A stretch of DNA of 64,000 nt, from the NCBI GenBank assembly GCA_005408345.1, contig SEMN01001325.1:1-64000 (forward strand), given 5' to 3'. A program made the translations under genes and the position numbers. Of this stretch, positions 23,840 through 35,567 are shown piece after piece (position 1 is the first letter of the stretch; each line of letters starts with the position of its first letter). The stretch is from Macquaria australasica. Taxonomy: Eukaryota; Chordata; Actinopteri; Centrarchiformes; Percichthyidae. The notes under the pieces are model-generated. The model searched no databases. It was given only the letters and a program-made list of their open reading frames with translations, and was not told the DNA's origin.

Positions 23840-25119
23840 CCTCTGTCCTTAGACTCTCGATTCAGATAGGTGTAACAGAGTTAAAAATGCACTTTATTAA
23901 TTTCTATTTCCAATTTGTATTTATGAATTTTATCATTTAATGAAATTAATCTGTTGAATATTTGTGAATTTTATCTTTATGAGTTATTTTTATTTACCAT
24001 TATTTTTATTAATGTTTCCTGTGCACGTAACCTCTTCTGTATCTCCTACGTTTCCGTAGCTCTCACCCTTCCCTCACAGTGCCGTTTTGCATTGCTGAGG
24101 GTAAGTTGTGTGGAAAAATGCTGCTGCGCTATTTCATTGTTTTCTTTGGAATTTGAACCGTTTATGTAGGTATGTAACCTGTAATGCATGTTGTTCAGTG
24201 TCAATACTTCTACATTATCTAGCTGTAACTGTCCCAAAAACATGTTTGTTCGAGATGTTTAATTGATATGTTTCTGTCATAAATCCATGATTGTTTGAGT
24301 TCATACAGTCATTAAAATGGATTAATGTAATATAAATAAGATGTTTAAAGGGTAACATTGATAAAAATGTGTCTAAAATATACCACCTTAAAATAATTGT
24401 TGGTTAAAAATGTAGGGCTTTTTATGTAAGGTTGTGTTTTGATGTAGAGTGTAACGGGTCACATGACCAAAGTTTAGTTAAGAGCATAACCGTGGCATTA
24501 TGGGTAAGAGACAACATGGATGCAGAGGAAAGACATACGGCCCCAAAGTAATCATATTCTGCACGTGGTCCAAGAGGCACAGACGGTAATTGAGTTTCAT
24601 TTGGTTTACATTTATGAATAATGTTTGTTTGATATCCCTTTACATGGACAATGTATTTGATTTCATCACATTTATTTTGTGCTAATGTGTTTGGAACTTT
24701 GAAATGACTCAGAGATGTATATTTTAAACTTTTTACACCCTTTATTTTTTTGTAGTTTTCACAGTGTCTGATGACAAAAGAGAGAGAGAGACAATATAAA
24801 TCTTCAAAAGACATCTGTATGAAGCGTGGCCATTATTCCATTGGACCAGTGTAGTTACACTAGCTGTTTGTGTTGTTTTGACTGTTAATATAAGTTTTGT
24901 AGACGTTTTCATTTAACGCCATTTGTATTAAGTCAGCCTGCCCTGTATCATGTGACCAACGTAGCGCTGCAGAGATTTTAGCATACATTTCCAAGTGTAA
25001 ATTCTGTTATTTTGCGTATTTAGGAGCAGAGGTGCAGAAAAGACCTGAAGGCAATTAAGGTGTCTTCTGCTGGTATGTGTTTTCCTTTGTTAAATGTTAT
25101 AAGTTTTGTTGTCTCTGTT
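23840..25119. other. Intergenic stretch, no gene seen
   Basis: AT-rich, with no conserved exon or confirmed transposon. The 130-codon minus frame at 24422-24814 has no recognisable domain. Confidence 0.4.
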
Positions 25120-26480
25120 TAGTCACTCAACCCCACGCACCTTCTTACTTTGCTCACCAGGCGTCACTGTTTTTCCTCCAGGGCCAAAGACCAGCATCTC
25201 AGTTTTATCAGAATTTAAGAGTAGGAAATTATGTGACATCCAGTTTTTCACAGCAGACAAGCAGGCCTTAAGAATTTGGGAATGATCATCTGCCTTTACA
25301 GGCACATACAGCTGAGTATCATCAGCGTAGCAGTGGAAATCAATTCCATGACTGTGCACAGTTTGGCCAAGAGGTGAAATACTGTATAAAGAGATAAAAG
25401 CGGAAAGGAGAGCCAAGAACAGAGCCCTGAGTTACTCCATATTTCACATCAGACAATTTTGATGTAGTATTATTATACTGTAGCAAACACACTGGGTTGT
25501 TTCAGATAGGTAAGACTTTAGCCACGTGAGAGCCAGGCCAGAGACACAAACTGATTTTCCTGTCAGTAGTAAGTCTAGGAGTGTCATGGTCCACAAAGGA
25601 CTCTTGTCTGGACTGTGTTTTGTCTTGTTTCCTGTTTTTATTTTGAAATCCCTGGTCTTGTGTTCGTGTGTGCCCTTTACTTCCTGTCATTGTCTGTTTT
25701 CCCGCCAGTGTTGATTAGGTTCACCTGTGTCTCGTTACTCACCTGTTTCTGTTTCCCTAGTCACTCCCTCCCTATATATACGGGTTCCTTTCCTTTGCTC
25801 AGTGTTGTGTCATTGACTTGTGATTCCTTGTGGTTTCCTGTGGTTCCTTGATGTGGATATTCCGGATGTTCCTAGTTGTCTCTTCGTGTAGTGTTCCTGG
25901 TGTTCCCCTGCGTGTCTGTTCCTGTGGTTTTTTCCGTGAGTTTACTTTTGAGTTAATAAATCTTTGGACTTCTTCCGCCTCCCTGCCTGCATCTGTCTGC
26001 GTTTGGGTCCTCTCCCTGCTGCCTAAATGGCTCTTCACAACAAGGAGTATACAATGATCAATGGTGTCAAAAACCGCATTGAGATCCAGTAATAGAAGTA
26101 CTGAGGTGGAATCTGAATCAATAATTTACCACTTTAGTAACTGCAGTTTCAGAAGAGTGACAGGCCTTGAAAAAAAATTGAAAAACCTCAAAAAGATTAC
26201 TTTTAAATGTGTGGGACGAAAGTTGCTGAGAGATAACTCTGTCCAGTACTTTTGAAAAGAATGGAAGGTTAGACTGGTCAATAATTATTCAGAGACCCTG
26301 GATCAAGGTGTGGTTTCTTAAGTAGAGGTTTAGCCGCAGCAGTCTTAAAGCTAGTGGGGACAGTGCCAGTCGTAAGTGATGAATTGTGACAAAGTGTTGG
26401 TGGCCAAAGATCTTTAAACGTTAATCTTCAATTCAGATTTGTGCCGTGTTGAAAGTGTAGTGGAAATGTTACCAGGTCCG
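25120..26480 (-). mobile_element. L2-type LINE fragment, split by a solo LTR
   Basis: Minus-strand reverse transcriptase in decayed frames. From the 5' side: a segment like VPTSFKTAAAKPLLKKP (about 26390-26310), FSKVLDRVISQQL (about 26255), motif A as LLDLNAVFDTIDH (about 26085-26050), then the LTR insertion (25582-26042). The downstream part has YADDTQLYVPV (motif C, near 25310) and FLLLNSDKTEMLVFGPGG (near 25200). Catalytic motifs are visible but stops and frame changes abound. Sequence on either side of the LTR is continuous RT once the 5-base duplication is counted, so the LTR inserted after this LINE was already in place. Confidence 0.88.
25582..26042 (+). mobile_element. Solo LTR (461 bp) inserted in L2 LINE
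   Basis: Begins TGTCATGG and ends TTCACAACA (TGT...ACA), flanked by an exact 5-base target duplication, AGGAG, at 25577-25581 and 26043-26047. It carries a TATA-like box (TATATATA, 25773-25780) and an AATAAA signal (25955-25960) in the correct order for a plus-strand LTR. No internal region remains, so recombination between two LTRs has removed it. The family is probably Ty3/gypsy-like, but the LTR alone does not prove this. Confidence 0.92.
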
Positions 26481-26847
26481 AATTAGCAAGATTGCTGTCG
26501 TGACTTTCACACAAAAGTGACCACGGTGCTTATTCAGACATGAGACAGACAAAGGGGTGCATGTCTAAAGGGGCTACATCATCCTGTCATTCCTTCACAA
26601 GGGGTCATGACAGGGGCTTAGCTGCAGCTCCTGAGGGTCAATTGTGATAGAAATTGGCATTCAGTCAGTGCTTGAGGGGAAATTGTATCTGAAGAGAATG
26701 TATGCATACTGGTTTATCTGGAGGCAGGGACCGCTGAGAGCTGTAGGCCACTACTTACTCCAACAATGAGAGTTTATCTGTAGCTTCCTGTCTGCCTCAC
26801 ATCTAGGCTGGTTTTTAAATTGGACCATATCACAGCACAAATTAGGA

Positions 26848-26975
26848 TTGGGGTGGCTGTGGCACAGGAGGTAGAGCAGGTCGTCCATTAATCCCAGGAT
26901 TGGTGGTTTGATTCCAGGCTCCTCCACATGTCGATGTGTCCTTATATGAGAGTGAAGTCCATTTACCATTTAAAT
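26848..26975 (+). mobile_element. tRNA-derived SINE
   Basis: The head reads GGGGTGGCTGTGGCACAGG, then AGGTAGAGCAGG (A-box-like), and GGTTTGATTCC (B-box-like, one change from the GGTTCGATTCC form) about 40 bases later. TGTCGATGTGTCCTT follows, as in a common teleost SINE. The 3' part is short and diverged. It is an RNA polymerase III-type internal promoter, not a functional tRNA gene. Confidence 0.8.
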
Positions 26976-26979
26976 ATGC

Positions 26980-27872
26980 ATACATTCTGAACATGGCAAG
27001 GGTGAGTTTTGTTACTGAGGTTAAAATATTAAACGGTGTGTAGACAACTGTGGTGAGTCATCAATGCCATCTGCTGGAGGAATGTGACTGTCTGCCCCAC
27101 GTCGAGCTCCAAAACACATTCAGAGAAAATGGTACAGTCTATAGACATTCATCAGCTGTGTTTTTAAAAAACCATCTAACAGGTGTTTATCAAATGTTAT
27201 GTTCATTCATTTCTAGTAGCCAATGGGTTTGATTGCTTCATACACTGCTAATATTTGTGAAGTCATCATTACTGTATAAAAGTCCTGAAATAGAATTTTA
27301 AGAGTCTTGTTTCTGGTAACGTAAGTCCAATCATCACTTTCTTTTTAGCTCTGTTTTGGTTTCCACCAACTCCTCAGAAAAATATCTGTCTCTTTAGCTG
27401 CTAAATGCTCCACTATGTTCACCAGCTAGTCTCTAACTTTGTGTCTGTTGTTTGGTGCTGGACAGGTAGCGTGTAGTGGGTTTATCAGAGCATTTTTACC
27501 AAAAACAGTTCCCTGCTGCTGCTGGAAACGAGGTTAATGGGAGTGAAGTTTGTGGGCAGAAAGCCCAAAACAAAAGCTAAAAGATGCTAAAATACTCTGT
27601 AGAGCTGTGGTGAACTGCAGATTTGGTGATAATTCTGAGGGTTTATCACTACCAGCCACCACTTTCACATTACACGTAGTCATTTGATCTATTAACGTTA
27701 AGAAGGTCCTCTTCATTACTAGAACTCTTTTTGTTTCATGAAGATTTGCATTATATTTGTTTGTACAAATTAATTAGTAGAAATAATTGCACAAACTGAG
27801 CCACAAATTGCACAAACTACTTGGTAATTTGTAATACAGCCCGCAATTTACAGTGCAATTGTATGATGGTGT
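26980..27872. other. Intergenic stretch, no gene seen
   Basis: No feature recognised on either strand. Confidence 0.4.
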
Positions 27873-28155
27873 TAATTCAATTCAGTTTTATTTATATAGC
27901 GCCATATCATAACAAAGTTATCTCAGGGCACTTTTTCGAATAGAGCAAGTCTAGACCGACTCTTTATATTTACAGAGACCCAACAGTTCCCACCATGAGC
28001 AAGCACTATGCGACAGTGGCAAGGAAAAACTCCCTTTTAACAGGTAGAAACCTTGAGCAGAACCAGGCTCAAGGTGGGTGGTCATCTGCCTTGACCAGTT
28101 GGGTTGAAGGGGGAGGGGGGGAGCGGGAGAGAGAGAGCAGGAGGAAAGAACATAC
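27873..28155 (-). mobile_element. L2-type LINE 3' tail, reverse copy
   Basis: The reverse complement of the L2 3' UTR seen at 1200-1490, with the same GGCGCTATATAAATAAAACTG tail and the GTCGAGGCAGATGACC-type block (here with a few changes). It is a 5'-truncated copy with no protein segment. Similarity to 1240-1490 and 58464-58700 is very high by eye. Confidence 0.92.
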
Positions 28156-28593
28156 AGCAGCAAAGTGCAGCAAGTGCAGCCTTCACGGAAGACTTTTAGT
28201 GGCTGACACGCCCCCTTACTGGATATCAGTTATTGATTGGAAGCTGCAGCTGGTTGGACTGATATGATACATCACAACAATCACTGGAGTTTCATACCAG
28301 AGTGAAGACAGAACAGATTAAACTGAAGTGTATCACTCCCAAGTTTTATATTTGATTTGCGTTTTTATTTGAATCTGTTAATTGTAGGTCTGAACAACAA
28401 AAGAACCAAACAACTTTCTTCATTTATTAGAAAGATTTTTTTCTTTTCACGATCTGTTATTTCCCATTAACCTGAAACATTTAGTGTAATAAATAATTTC
28501 CAATGTTCAAAAGATGTCATAATCATATTCTGGGTTGTTCCATAATGCATTCATAATCAGAAAATCAAATACAGATGCTAATAATGAATAAAG

Positions 28594-28655
28594 AATATAA
28601 ACGCAGGACACAGTACACAGTATAAATACAGTGTACTGTGTCCTGCGTTTATATT
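28594..28655. repeat. Perfect 25-bp inverted repeat with 12-base loop
   Basis: Arms 28594-28618 and 28631-28655 are exact reverse complements (left arm begins AATATAAACGCAGGACACAG), separated by a 12-base loop. It could form a hairpin or cruciform. I see no gene attached. Confidence 0.95.
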
Positions 28656-30479
28656 ATTTATATTTATACTGTATAGTGCAGGTTGTTCATGTGCAGGTGT
28701 TTAACAGGTAACAGGCTACAGAGAGGAAACACTGCTGCTCTGCTAGTGAAAAATTGCCTTTATTAGTATTAGCACAGTGCACATGTGGGCAGATACAAAC
28801 TCCATCAAAAGTCTCTACAGCTGTGAACCCTGACTGACAGCAGATCCAGCTGTGATCAGCTGCTGCCGTCATCAGAAACGGACGTCGCTTCACGTGACGC
28901 TTCAAAGGAAAGGATGTCTCATTTCTCTAAAAACAGATTTCCTCGTTTCTTCTCTCCTCGCATGGATTCCTTGCGTCTCTCCATGCATCCCTGGCTGGTC
29001 TGCACCTCACCTCTGACCTCCTGCACTGAAAAATCAGCTGCTAAACGGTCACCATGACAGGTAATACAACAATATTGAGCAGCTTTAATGATTAATATTT
29101 CTGCATTATTTGTATAGTTCAGCTTTTAATAACAAAATTAAAAGTTATGAATCAACTGCTGAGGATTTTCAAAAACATGTTATTTCAGCCTCATTTTTGA
29201 TTCATTTACATTCCTCACACCAAGTTAGTGCAAACAGGCAATATGCCTTTCAATATATACTGTAGGATTGTCATATGAAATGAATGCAAAGCAATGGCTG
29301 CTAGAAAGGTGGGAAAAATGTGTTGAAAACAGACTGATAAATAATGCTGATAAATTGTGAATAAAGACCTTAGCACACTATGTCTTGGTTGGGAAACAGC
29401 AGGCAAAAGCATTTGACTCTAACATGTAGTATGATATTTGTTATTGGTTCCTATAATCAGATTCAACTGGTCAATGAGTTTCCTTTGTTATTCTCATGGA
29501 TGTTTTTTGTTCTCGGCTCTGTCTTGAACTACAGATCATGATCTCAATGAGACTATCTGATGAAATAAAGGCAGAAATCAAGAGCAACATTCACTCATAT
29601 CAAATATCTGCCCTAGCAGTCATTTTGGAGCCACATACTTGATCTAACAATGAAACACAATATTTCACATAGCAGCATTTGAATTCTGGTTCCTCACTCA
29701 CAGACATAGCAGTGGTGGTTGTGACTCGGGAGATTTAATCTGCAATTCAAACAAGCAGTAAGAATCAAAGCAAGCTGAATATACTGAACATAAGCAGAAT
29801 ATTTACATTCCTCTATTAAACCCTTCTTCTCGATTCTGGAGGTGAAGTCTCAGCAGTCATGAGCAGCCGTGTCACAGCTGAAGGATTTCATTACAATCGC
29901 AGTGTTTCAGTCCTGCATGTACAATTAAGCATTAAGGTATACACTACTATAGCATTCAACAGTGAAGCCACAACGATCATCAGAGTAAAATGTGTCTTCA
30001 ATTTGTATTTCATTTAACAATAAACAGAAGAATCTGAAGGGAACAGTGATACTTTTAAGAGTTGCAGAGTTAAACTGAGGTTTGCAAATAAAAACAAAAT
30101 TCTGCCTTGATGTCATTTTTTTGCTCAACCTAAACCAAAGTGCATTTGTTGCCTAAACTGAACCACACGCTGGACAAACCCTGGTCTCTGGTGTCAAAGT
30201 CCTGCACTTTGACAGCCACCATCCACCCCAACTATTCCTTGCAACTCCAATACATAAATGTAGCGATAGGTTCGTTCAAAAAACACGAATAAAAAACACA
30301 AAAATGCAAAAAACTCGCCTGCTAATATTTCACATCAAAACTATTCATACCGAATTTGTGATGGGGGGGGGCGAGGTACAATGTTTATGTCCTGCCTGTA
30401 CATCGCAGCACTGTTAAAAACGAAACATTCTGATATTATGTTTGGGGGTTCCCAGTGAGCACCCACTGCACAGGGTGGT

Positions 30480-30580
30480 TGGTATATCTTCAACGAGGGT
30501 CCACAGAAGCTCCCTTTGACAGAAGCTCTCTGTGACAGGTCCGTCTAATACCTGTCACAGTGGACTGGAATCGCTGAAGA
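30480..30580. repeat. Imperfect inverted repeat (hairpin) with inner perfect stem
   Basis: The inner stem TGTGACAGGT pairs exactly with ACCTGTCACA. Outer flanks (GTATATCTTCAACG...GTCCAC and GTGGACTGGA...GAAGATAC) are also inversely related but imperfect. The left arm holds two direct copies of an AGAAGCTC...TGTGACAG-like unit. No function can be assigned. Confidence 0.6.
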
Positions 30581-30959
30581 TACATTTCAGTGAGTAGCCA
30601 AATGTAACAAACATTGTCATCTACGCTATCTTCCTCCCTCTCTCACCTTTTCTCAGCCCAGGGTTTCTGCTGAACCTTAAAAAAAGTCTAAAATCCAATC
30701 ATCTAAACTTTAGGCCTTAAAATGTCTTAAATACGATCTACGCCAACTTTAAAAGTGCAGGTACTCTGGACTTACAAACGGTTGCTAAACATCAGTCATA
30801 TAAAAGCAATGAAGGCATAGTTGAGTTGTTTCAAACAATGATGATCAATCAAGTTGACTGCGAAAAAATTCATTTACTTTGCAAGTAATTCTAGAACTTT
30901 CTAGAATTCTAGAATTTTTACGGAAGCCAAGAATGGCCGTGCTTGCAATTATTTTTTTT

Positions 30960-31385
30960 AATGCCGTTATCTCGAGATAACGGGCTTTGTAATCTCGAGA
31001 TAACGAGTTAATTATTCCGTTATCACGAGAAAACAAAAGGCCGTTTCCTCTTATTGTTAATCAGTGATCAGGAGTGCCAGGCCAGCATGCTTAGATGACG
31101 TCTTGACGGCAACTGAGTTAAACTGAAAATGTCAAACCAAGGAGTAGGCCTAACACAGGCAGAAATTGCATTGTGTCTTTCTGTCAGAGATAACATTCAG
31201 ATCAGTCCTCTGTTCAGTTATGAATCCTCCCCGACAGTCATGACAGTGATCTTGAAGGCTGAAATCAGGTGTGTAATTAACTCGTTATCTCGAGATAACG
31301 GGCTAATTAACTCGTTATCTCGAGATAACAAAGCCCGTTATCTCGAGATAACGAGTTAATTATCCCGTTATCTCGAGATAGAATG
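30960..31385. mobile_element. Transposon-like element with palindromic CTCGAG terminal blocks
   Basis: Left block 30965-31035 holds three palindromes related to CGTTATCTCGAGATAACG. Right block 31283-31380 holds four. The right block, read in reverse complement, matches the left block, including the order GATAACGGGCTTTGT, then AATCTCGAGATAACGAG, then TTAATTA. The blocks therefore act as long inverted terminal repeats around a 245-bp core. The core opens a plus-strand frame from 31129 (GVGLTQAEIALCLS) that looks like the N-terminus of a DNA-binding or integrase-type protein, then runs into the right block. No target duplication was defined. Transposon class unknown. Confidence 0.6.
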
Positions 31386-31785
31386 GTCTTATAAAGGTCT
31401 TAAAAAGGGCATATTTATCTATCATTTTAAAGATTGTGACTATTAGCTGTCGAGCTAGCTAGCAACCATAATTCACCATAGTGAAGCAGCCGAGCCCTCT
31501 CGATAAGTGAACTTTTGTCAACTAAAAGTTGGCTTAAACCTATCACTGTAAGAACTGGTAAAATGGTGTAAATCTCACTGAATGGGAAGTAAATTAGTTG
31601 ACTAGAAAGTATACTAGCCCTACCATAGAAAGTAGTACATACCTCACCCCCCGGGAAGTGACTGTGCCCGTCCAAGAAATAGTCCCGTACGTAACCTGAA
31701 TAATAGTATTACCCGAAATTTAAAGGACCATACCTGTGTTTTTCCTGGTGTAGCCCATTTATGTTCAAATCATGTATATTTCAGT

Positions 31786-32891
31786 CTCGCACGTTTACTG
31801 ACAAGAACCAGAAAAAGAGATCATATTTCTCCAATATTAGCTTCTCTACACTGGCTCCCTGTAAAATCCAGAATAGAATTTAAAATCCTTCTCCTCACCT
31901 TCAAAGCCCTAAATGGTCAGGCACCGTCATATCTTAAAGAGCTCATAGTACCCTATTACCCCAATAGAGCACTGCGCTCCCAGAATGAAGGAGGTTGCTT
32001 GTGGTTCCTAGAGTCTCTAAAAGTAGAATGGGAGCCAGAGCCTTCAGCTATCAAGCTCCTCTTCTGTGGAACCAGATCCCAGTTTGTGTACGGGAGGCAG
32101 ACACCCTCCTCACATTTAAGAGTAGGCTTAAGACTTTCCTCTTTGATAAAGCTTATAGTAGGGCTGACTCAGGTGACCCCTGAGCCACCCCTTAGTTATG
32201 CTGCTATAGGCCTAGACTGCCGGGGGACTTCCCATGATGCACTGAGCTCCTCTCTCCTCCTCTTCCTCTCCATCTGTACGCACTCATATCCCATCAATGC
32301 TTGTTACTAATAATTCTTCCTAGTTGTGTGCTTTCTCTCCTCTCTCTTCTCTCTCTCTCTCTCTCTCGTTGCTTTCTGCAGGTATTTCTGCCTCCGGAGC
32401 TGTAGAGTCTAGATCTATGGTTGCAGCCACCTGCTGCCCCCGTGTTCCTGCTCTACACCCACTGCTGCTATTACTGTTATTGCTCTTATTGTTAGTATTA
32501 CTATTATTATATTGCTATTAGTATTATTTCTATTAATATTAACATCAATACCATTACCACAACTATTACTTTACATCCCTATGTGGAACTGTATTGTGCT
32601 GCTGTATGTTCTCTTTCCTCCTGCTCTCTCTCTCCCGCTCCCCCCCTCCCCCTTCAACCCAACCGGTCGAGGCAGATGACCGCCCACCTAGAGTCTGGTT
32701 CTGCTCGAGGTTTCTGCCTGTTAAAAGGGAGTTTTTCCTTGCCACTTTCACCTAGTGCTGCTCATGGTGGGAACTGTTGGGTCTCTGTAAATATAAAGAG
32801 TCGGTCTAGACCTGCTCTATATGAAAAAGTGCCCTGAGATAACTTTGTTATGATATGGCGCTATATAAATAAAACTGAATTAAATTGAATT
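31786..32891 (+). mobile_element. L2-type LINE 3' end
   Basis: A second long sense copy of the family at 1-1490, starting in the RT C-terminal domain (ISPILASLHWLPVKSRIEF-like near 31827) and running through AFSYQAPLLWNQIPV (32041 onward) to a stop at 32181. A CT-rich 3' UTR follows and then the GGCGCTATATAAATAAAACTG tail. There is a frame change near 32000-32020. It contains a (CT)n tract at 32337-32367. Confidence 0.92.
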
Positions 32892-32894
32892 ATT

Positions 32895-34355
32895 TTACAC
32901 TCATAATCCATCACAATGAACCAAGCTGTTAACAGTTTTCACTGGAACTACTGTCTACTGAAGAAATAATCCCTATGAAAACTGTTGACTGTGAGGTCTG
33001 TGGATTATACAAGATAACAGGGACATTATTTCTGCAGAAATATGTTTTCATTTATTTATTTACTTATTTATTTATTGATTAATTGATTCAATGCTATGAG
33101 CACCACAAACTAAAGTCCCCTCTTCTCTCTTGTATTAAGGTGGAGACAGAAATCTCAGTGATAGATATCTCACAACCTGTACAAATAAATATCTAAGCAA
33201 AACTATGCGCGTGCATCATGTCAGCAGCAGTGTGACAGGAAACCCTGTTGTCTCCCAGCTCCACACTCAGACACTCCCCTCTCAAGCCTGACGACTGTTT
33301 CCCCATCATTCAGCCTACGACAATGTGGGAGTAAATCAGCTTTTATTGCTATAACCCCTGCCTCCTGTATTAGCATAATAAGGTAAAAGCCAAGTTTGCC
33401 AGATGCTGCAATAAAAGTAGCTTTACATAAATGGCAGCTTGGCACTTTGCGGCTTACGGTCACAATAGAGCAAGGATCACCGGCTGTTTCTTGCTGTTTC
33501 CTCAGCATCAGAGTGGGTTAGATCAACAGCACGGGGAAGACAAATATGTGTCCCGGGAAGACAGCTCAATCTCTCCTCTGCATCAGACACTGGCAATGAG
33601 AGGAGGAAAGCTGTGAGGGCTTATTTCTGCAAGCAACAATAGTGGTCTATTCTGAGGGACTCAGCCATTAAAGGTTCCTACTTGGCACGACAGAGACAGA
33701 GGAGTGGAGTGTTTGTCAGTTCTCAGTGCCTCCTCTGCTGCTCTGTGTAGGAAGGTCCTCACCACTGATCATTTATGTTGTAAATGGAGTTCAAATTGAT
33801 ACACTGGTCTGTGTGGGTGGGTTTCCTGTGTCAGGGCTTATGACTTCCCCACTTATAAGACCACTTATTATGACGTGACCTATGTTCACAGTTCATGTGA
33901 TGACACCTGAGCTGATGAAGACCACGTGATGCAGTTGATGCCAGCAAGTGGACCTTGAGTTGAGATTATTTTGAAAAACACATACTGATGCCAAGGTCAA
34001 CAATTAACTTCCATTCCAGAAAAAATATTTCATTTGTCTGACAGCTGTAGTTATTATGAAATTTGCAGATAAATATTTTACATACAAAACATATGATGTC
34101 TTACACAATTGAATGATCTGTAATCAATTAAACTATCCAACAGTATGTAAAATAATCATGATCTCCATCTTGACCAACTACAGCATTAGTGCCCCATACA
34201 TGTTAATCATTAACATTAATAATAATCATATTGGATTATCATTGTTGATGGATTAATTTAGCCTGAAACTGAGTTATGGCTTGTGAAAAACTTTAGATTT
34301 CAATTTCAAAACGCATGAAAATATAAAAATTTTAAATACAAATTTCTAAGCGGGA
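32895..34355. other. Intergenic stretch, no gene seen
   Basis: An (ATTT)n-like microsatellite lies near 33048-33077. No conserved exon; the 95-codon minus frame at 33221-33508 shows no motif. Confidence 0.4.
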
Positions 34356-34376
34356 TCATTTCTGCTTACACCACTC

Positions 34377-34789
34377 TGTCAGACGGTTCTCGCCTCCCCA
34401 TCGTCCATTAATTCCTGATAATGGACACACATATGTAGGTTCGGCCGGATGGCTCCCCAGCCTCAGTCGGGCAGTGGGGGTATATGGCAGTGGGGCGTGG
34501 TTTGAGCTTGGCTGCAGAGTGGGAGAAGTGGAGGAGTGGCTCAGGAGCTCAGGGCAGGTAGCCCTGGGAAACACAGGTGCAAGGCATTATTCAAACTGTG
34601 TGCTTATATAGTATCAGTAGTGGCAGCCCTGAGGAGAGTGTTCGGAAAGAAGCCAAGCTGGGCCAGAGGACCGCAACGGAAAGAGTGCTGTACATAGTTT
34701 TAAATAAACGGGCCGAACGGCTCCTGAAACGTCATCCAGTGTGTGGTGTTTTCTCTGTTGACAAGCCCACAGTAGCGAGTGTCGCTACA
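34377..34789 (+). mobile_element. LTR-like segment in plus orientation at the broken end of the Ty3/gypsy pol
   Basis: Ends GTCGCTACA at 34781-34789. It carries a TATA-like box (TATATA, 34605-34610) and AATAAA (34703-34708) in plus-strand order, as an LTR would. It abuts the integrase frame exactly where that frame is broken (about 34788). A TGTC at 34377 is a possible start, but the flanks do not give a matching 5-base duplication (CACTC versus CACGT), so the left edge is a guess. Its orientation is opposite to the neighbouring pol. Confidence 0.5.
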
Positions 34790-35531
34790 CACGTTTCAGA
34801 TAATCATCCCATTCACCTCCACAGACAAGCAACGATTTGGCCAGCTGATCAATGAGAGTCCGATTAAAGCGTTCCACCATTCCATCTGACTTGGGATTAT
34901 ATGGCATGGTGCATGTTTTCTTAATCCCTAGAAGTTGACACAGTCCCTGAACAATCCCAGCTTCGAACTGCCGGCCCTGATCATTGTGCACCACTTCTGG
35001 AATGCCATGTACCAGCACATACTCCTCAAACAAACACTGTGCTACTGACTGGGCTGTTTGATTAGGAAGAGCATACAGATTCACAAACTTGGTGAAGTAG
35101 TCTTCAACCACCAACACATATCTGTTCCCCTTTGAAGTCACCGGTAATTCCAGAATGTCAGTTGCCACTCTCTGAAATGGCCGTGTCACTTGGGACCTCC
35201 CCATTGGTGCTTCATGCTTAGGCACAGGGGCCCTGCGGGTTTGACATAAGATGCACTGCTCACACCACTGGTGAATGTCTTTGAACATAGAGGGCCAGTA
35301 ACAAGTCTGCCTTGCACGTTCCCACACTCATTCCACTGAAAAATGTGCCGATGCAGGGCCCCCATGAAGGTGCTGCAGCACATCAGGGATAAGTGAGGAG
35401 AGCACCACCACTTGACAATAAGCATCCCCCATGAGGGAGGAATTCACCGTCCAGCAGAGCAGTCCATTCACAACAGAAAAACGAGGAAATTCAGTCCATA
35501 ATTTATGAAGCCACCGGGAGCTACCTCTCAT
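34785..35531 (-). pseudogene. Ty3/gypsy integrase, truncated
   Basis: The zinc-binding HHCC region is split between two frames (HLHGGPASAH near 35390-35360, CEQCILCQ near 35260). The DDE core is readable from 35230 down: D in VATDIL, D in VHNDQG, E in DGMVERF. The frame is broken near 35328 and ends abruptly at about 34785 after GEWDDYL. The C-terminal DNA-binding domain is absent. Confidence 0.88.
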
Positions 35532-35567
35532 CTGCCCCCGAGGTGGTCGAGATCCACTCCTCTCAAT

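Larger units (their letters stand above)
28156..30959. other. Intergenic stretch with hairpins, no gene seen
   Basis: Contains the perfect inverted repeat at 28594-28655 and the imperfect one at 30480-30580, listed separately. No conserved exon or confirmed transposon. Confidence 0.4.

Noticed and set aside
24422..24814. 130-codon minus-strand ORF
   Set aside because: AT-rich composition, no recognisable family, no neighbouring exons.
30965..31380. CRISPR-like array of regularly spaced palindromic repeats
   Set aside because: The host is a vertebrate, the units are in two inverted blocks, spacers are short and partly conserved, and a transposon structure explains them better.
34356..34574. 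72-codon minus-strand ORF continuing the integrase
   Set aside because: Its Pro/Ser-rich product does not match an integrase C-terminus, and the DNA looks like an LTR in the opposite orientation.
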